Below, one piece after another: positions 61,401-64,000 of a stretch of DNA of 64,000 bases. Source of the DNA: Micromonospora cabrerizensis. Its GTDB lineage: Bacteria; Actinomycetota; Actinomycetes; Mycobacteriales; Micromonosporaceae. The first letter of the stretch is position 1. Each line of letters begins with the position of its first letter. The notes beneath the pieces were generated by a model that saw only the letters and a list, made by a program, of their open reading frames with translations, was not told the origin of the DNA and did not search any database. The stretch covers positions 1-64,000 of the forward strand of contig NZ_JAKKFI010000078.1 in assembly GCF_022230955.1 (NCBI RefSeq), read 5' to 3'. Position numbers and translations under genes: made by a program.

Positions 61401-63125
61401 CAACTGCCCGGCAACAAGGTCTGGCCGTGGATCGCCCGTACCCGGCACGCGACACCGGGCGTCGGTCTGATCTCCCCGCCGCCGCACCACGACATCTACT
61501 CCATCGAGGACCTCGCCCAACTCGTGCACGACCTGAAGTGCGTCAACCCGGCCGCCCGGGTGCACGTCAAGCTGGTCAGCGAGGTCGGCGTCGGCACCGT
61601 CGCCGCCGGGGTGGCGAAGCTCAAGGCCGACGTCATCCTGATCTCCGGCCACGACGGCGGCACCGGCGCCTCCCCGATGAACTCCCTCAAGCACGCGGGC
61701 ACCCCGTGGGAGCTGGGGTTGGCCGAGGCGCAGCAGACACTGCTGCTCAACAAGCTGCGCGACCGGGTCACCGTGCAGGTCGACGGTCAGCTCAAGACCG
61801 GCCGCGACGTGCTGATCGCGACGCTGCTCGGCGCGGAGGAGTTCGGCTTCGCGACCGCGCCGCTGATCGTCGCCGGTTGCGTGATGATGCGGGTCTGTCA
61901 CCTGGACACCTGCCCGGTCGGCATCGCCACCCAGAACCCGGTGCTGCGCGAGCGCTTCACCGGCACCCCGGAGTTCGTGGAGAACTTCTTCCTGTTCCTC
62001 GCCGAGGAGGTCCGGGGCTACCTGGCCGAGCTGGGTTTCCGGTCCATCGAGGAGGCGATCGGGCAGTCCGAGCTGCTCGACGTGGCCCCGGCGCTGACGC
62101 ACTGGAAGGCGCACGGGTTGGACCTGGCGCCCGTCCTGCACCTGCCGGAGCTGCCCGCCGGCGCCGCCCGACGAGGGGTCCGCGCCCAGGACCACGGCCT
62201 GGAGCTCTCCCTGGACAACGAGCTGATCGCGCTCGCGCAGCCCGCCCTGTCCGCCGGCGCGCCGGTCCGGGTCGAGGTGGCGGTCCGCAACGAGCACCGC
62301 AGCGTCGGTGCGATGCTCGGCGGTGAGGTGACGCGCCGCTTCGGCGGCGCCGGCCTCCCGGACGACACCATCGAGTTCGTGCTGCACGGCACGGCCGGGC
62401 AGTCGTTCGGCGCGTTCCTGCCGCGCGGGGTGACCCTGCGGCTACACGGCGACGCCAACGACTACGTGGCCAAGGGCCTCTCCGGTGGGCGGATCATCGT
62501 CCGCCCGGACGCCGCCGCGCCGTTCCTCGACCCGGACGCCGATCCGGGGCGGCGGGCCGAGGATCAGATCATCGCCGGCAACACCATCCTGTACGGGGCC
62601 ACGGCGGGTGAGGTCTTCCTGCGTGGCCGGGTGGGGGAGCGGTTCGCGGTGCGCAACTCCGGTGCGGTCGCCGTGGTCGAGGGTGTCGGCGACCACGGCT
62701 GCGAGTACATGACCGGCGGCACGGTCGTGGTGCTCGGCGCGACCGGCCGGAACTTCGCGGCCGGGATGTCCGGCGGCATGGCGTTCGTGCACCACCTGGA
62801 CCGCGCACGGGTCAACACGGAGCTGGTCGACCTGGCGCAACTGGGCGAGCAGGAGCAGTCGTTGCTGCACGAGCTGGTCCAGCGGCACGTCGCCGAGACC
62901 GGGTCGGCGGTCGCCGAGGAGCTGCTCAAGCGCTGGCCGGAGGCGGTGGCCGAGTTCACCGCCGTGGTGCCCCGCGACTACCGCCGGGTGCTGGAGATCA
63001 TGAAGGCCGCCGAAGCCGCCGGCCGCAACGTCGACGACGCGGTGATGAGCGCGCTCAGCGCGCCGTCCGCCGCGCCGGTGCCGCCCGCCCCGCGGGTGGC
63101 TGCCCAGGAGGTGGCTCGTGCCTGA
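58419..63125 (+). CDS. gltB: Glutamate synthase large subunit GltB
   Basis: A ~1568-aa NADPH-type glutamate synthase alpha chain, converting glutamine and 2-oxoglutarate to two glutamates. After a ~45-residue leader, HDSCGVAFVADL carries the N-terminal Cys exposed by propeptide cleavage for glutaminase activity. Then come the central domain, the FMN-binding synthase domain (GGKSNTGEGGED, SGHDGGTGASPMNS) with the Fe-S cysteines in CVMMRVCHLDTCPVG, and a C-terminal beta-helix domain (GATGRNFAAGMSGG). GTG 58419 is used because AGGAGG is 4 nt upstream. gltD overlaps its end by 8 nt. Confidence 0.97.
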   Translation: MAQPYADMIQPHPHSPQASPMPGPRPPAQGLYDPAQEHDSCGVAFVADLHGRRSHAVVANGLGALCRLDHRGARGAEPNTGDGAGIMIQVPDTFLRAVADVALPPAGEYATGLVFLPDDDTAEARARRVVEKYALVEGADLLGWRDVPIDPSELGETALAAMPRVRQLFLAARRLTDAPEGPAGSPLRGIELDRVAFSLRKQAERETAERGVPAYFPSLSSRTMVYKGMLTPDQLPAFYPDLRDERVDSAIALVHSRFSTNTFPSWPLAHPYRFIAHNGEINTIRGNRNWMQAREALLRSPNVPGNIRRVFPVCTPGASDSANFDEVLELLHLAGRSLPHAVLMMIPEAWENDPGMEPAKRAFYRFHASLMEPWDGPASVAFTDGEIVGAVLDRNGLRPGRWWQTDDGLVVLGSEAGVLDLDPAHVVAKGRLQPGRMFLVDTVAGRIVHDEEIKSELAAAQPYGEWLHAGLIELGDLPAREHTVYTHDSVRRRQQTFGYTEEELKILLGPMARTGAEPLGSMGTDTPISPLSTRPRLLYDYFHQLFAQVTNPPLDAIREELVTSLASTIGPEGNLLDPGAASCRQIVLPHPIIDNDELAKILSIDEDGDLPGFKAVRVSGLYRIREGAAGIKARLTEICRHVSEAIEDGVRILVLSDRDSNADLAPIPSLLLTAAVHQHLVREQTRTQAALIVESGDCREVHHAAVLIGYGAAAVNPYLAFESVEDMISTGALAGVEPAAAVRNYAKALGKGVLKIMSKMGISTVSSYCGAQVFEAVGLDTRLVERYFRGTPSRIGGVNLAGVHAEVAARHALAWPPEGSAASDRLEVGGEYQWRREGELHLFNPETVFLLQHATRSRQYDVFREYTAKVDALAAQAGSLRGLFTLRTGLRPAVPIDEVEPASEIVKRFATGAMSYGSISAEAHETLAIAMNRLGGKSNTGEGGEDVDRLHDPARRSAVKQIASGRFGVTSEYLVNADDLQIKMAQGAKPGEGGQLPGNKVWPWIARTRHATPGVGLISPPPHHDIYSIEDLAQLVHDLKCVNPAARVHVKLVSEVGVGTVAAGVAKLKADVILISGHDGGTGASPMNSLKHAGTPWELGLAEAQQTLLLNKLRDRVTVQVDGQLKTGRDVLIATLLGAEEFGFATAPLIVAGCVMMRVCHLDTCPVGIATQNPVLRERFTGTPEFVENFFLFLAEEVRGYLAELGFRSIEEAIGQSELLDVAPALTHWKAHGLDLAPVLHLPELPAGAARRGVRAQDHGLELSLDNELIALAQPALSAGAPVRVEVAVRNEHRSVGAMLGGEVTRRFGGAGLPDDTIEFVLHGTAGQSFGAFLPRGVTLRLHGDANDYVAKGLSGGRIIVRPDAAAPFLDPDADPGRRAEDQIIAGNTILYGATAGEVFLRGRVGERFAVRNSGAVAVVEGVGDHGCEYMTGGTVVVLGATGRNFAAGMSGGMAFVHHLDRARVNTELVDLAQLGEQEQSLLHELVQRHVAETGSAVAEELLKRWPEAVAEFTAVVPRDYRRVLEIMKAAEAAGRNVDDAVMSALSAPSAAPVPPAPRVAAQEVARA

Positions 63126-64000
63126 CCCGAACGGTTTCCTGCGCTACGACCGGCGACTGCCGGCCCGCCGCCCGGTGCCGGTGCGGCTCAGTGACTGGCG
63201 CGAGGTCTACCCGCCGGCCGGCGAGGAACTGGTCCGCGAGCAGGCCACCCGCTGCATGGACTGCGGCATCCCGTTCTGCCACGACGGTTGCCCGCTGGGC
63301 AACCGCATCCCGGACTGGAACGACCTGGTGCGGACCGGCAACTGGGACGCCGCGGTCGAGTCGCTGCACGCCACCAACAACTTCCCGGAGTTCACCGGCC
63401 GGCTCTGCCCGGCGCCCTGCGAGGCGGCCTGCGTCCTCGGCATCTCCGGTGGCCAGCCGGTGACCATCAAGCAGGTCGAGGTGGAGATCGCCGACGCCGC
63501 CGCGGCGCGCGGGTTCATCCCTCGCCCGGTGCCGGCGCCTTCCGGTCGGTCGGTCGCCGTCGTCGGCTCCGGGCCCGCCGGCCTCGCCGCCGCCCAGCAA
63601 CTGGCCCGCGCCGGTCACGCGGTGACGGTGTACGAGCGCGACGACGCGATCGGTGGCCTGCTCCGGTACGGCATCCCCGACTTCAAGCTGGAGAAGCGGC
63701 ACATCGACGCCCGCCTGGCCCAGCTCGTCGCCGAGGGGGTGCGCTTCCGCACCGGCGTGAACGTCGGGGTGGACGTCACCGCCGAGCAGTTGCGCGCCGA
63801 ACACGACGCGGTGCTGCTGGCCTGCGGCGCGTTGCAGGGCCGGGACACGCCGGAGACCCCGGGGCGGGTGCTTCGGGGCGTACACCAGGCGATGGCGCAC
63901 CTGGTCGCGGCGAATCGCGCGGTCGCCACCGCGGCCACCGACCAGCCTGGCGTCGCGGCCACCGGCGAGGCCCGGCCGGCGCGTGCGTCGCTGCCGGACG
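63118..64000 (+). CDS. gltD: Glutamate synthase small subunit GltD (3' end outside window)
   Basis: This partial frame covers the first ~294 residues of the NADPH-oxidising beta subunit. The N-terminal Fe-S ferredoxin-like domain has CMDCGIPFCHDGCPLGN near 46 and CPAPCEAACVLGI near 100. The FAD-binding GSGPAGLAAAQQLARAG segment follows near 149. Near the window end an Ala/Thr-rich stretch (ATAATDQPGVAATGEARPAR) looks like an insertion in the loop before the NADPH domain. GTG 63118 overlaps gltB. Confidence 0.95.
   Translation, partial: MPDPNGFLRYDRRLPARRPVPVRLSDWREVYPPAGEELVREQATRCMDCGIPFCHDGCPLGNRIPDWNDLVRTGNWDAAVESLHATNNFPEFTGRLCPAPCEAACVLGISGGQPVTIKQVEVEIADAAAARGFIPRPVPAPSGRSVAVVGSGPAGLAAAQQLARAGHAVTVYERDDAIGGLLRYGIPDFKLEKRHIDARLAQLVAEGVRFRTGVNVGVDVTAEQLRAEHDAVLLACGALQGRDTPETPGRVLRGVHQAMAHLVAANRAVATAATDQPGVAATGEARPARASLPD

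Overview
The window is a very GC-rich actinobacterial chromosome segment. Gene order, the meso-DAP-type MurE, Wag31/SepF-type cell division, extensive GTG starts and many apparently leaderless promoters point to a Micromonosporaceae member (Micromonospora or a close relative). That assignment is an inference from gene content; no database search was possible. Nearly the whole window is coding, and most genes overlap or abut in long same-strand runs.

Layout. (1) 1-15.5 kb is the division and cell-wall (dcw) cluster: ftsI, murE, murF, mraY, ftsW, murG, murC, ftsQ, ftsZ, a YggS-type PLP protein, sepF, yggT and wag31. murD is absent from its usual slot between mraY and ftsW, where a strong hairpin lies instead. 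(2) 15.5-24.9 kb holds a membrane protein with a Cys/His-rich tail, a DUF167 protein, a cation/proton antiporter, a DksA/TraR zinc-finger protein, lspA, an RluD-type pseudouridine synthase, an anchored protein of unknown function, a ParA/MinD-like ATPase with a long hexapeptide-repeat N-terminus, a DUF2567-type membrane protein and a convergent LON-domain protein. (3) 25-33.1 kb is the histidine locus hisD-hisC-hisB-hisH-hisA(priA), with two small membrane-protein genes inside it. A RidA gene, an OhrR/Ohr peroxide-defence pair and a quinone-oxidoreductase-like gene separate hisF from the rest. (4) 33.1-46.7 kb is accessory: a small winged-helix-like protein, a divergent YczE/MocR pair, an acyl-CoA synthetase, a class I terpene cyclase, a TIGR03085-type protein, a heterodimeric ABC exporter with one degenerate ATP site, an iron-box-controlled DUF2470 protein, and a TetR plus DrrAB-like ABC unit. 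(5) 46.9-54.1 kb is the end of histidine and the start of tryptophan synthesis: a nucleotidyltransferase-HisI fusion ORF, trpE, a Trp-associated membrane protein, trpC, trpB and trpA. (6) 54.2-64 kb holds a Nudix-like protein, lgt, an FAD monooxygenase, a GNAT protein and glutamate synthase gltB-gltD; gltD is cut by the window end.

How the parts work together. The dcw genes make lipid II and the septal machinery. The his and trp genes share PriA, which in this lineage usually serves both pathways, and no trpF or trpG lies here. Glutamate synthase supplies the amino donor.

The most unusual features are: a stop-to-start linker repeat with a hairpin core found at several gene junctions; the repeat-bearing ParA-like ATPase with a variant Walker A; the in-frame nucleotidyltransferase-HisI fusion; a near-perfect AT-rich palindrome after trpA; and helically phased GCCA motifs between yczE and mocR.
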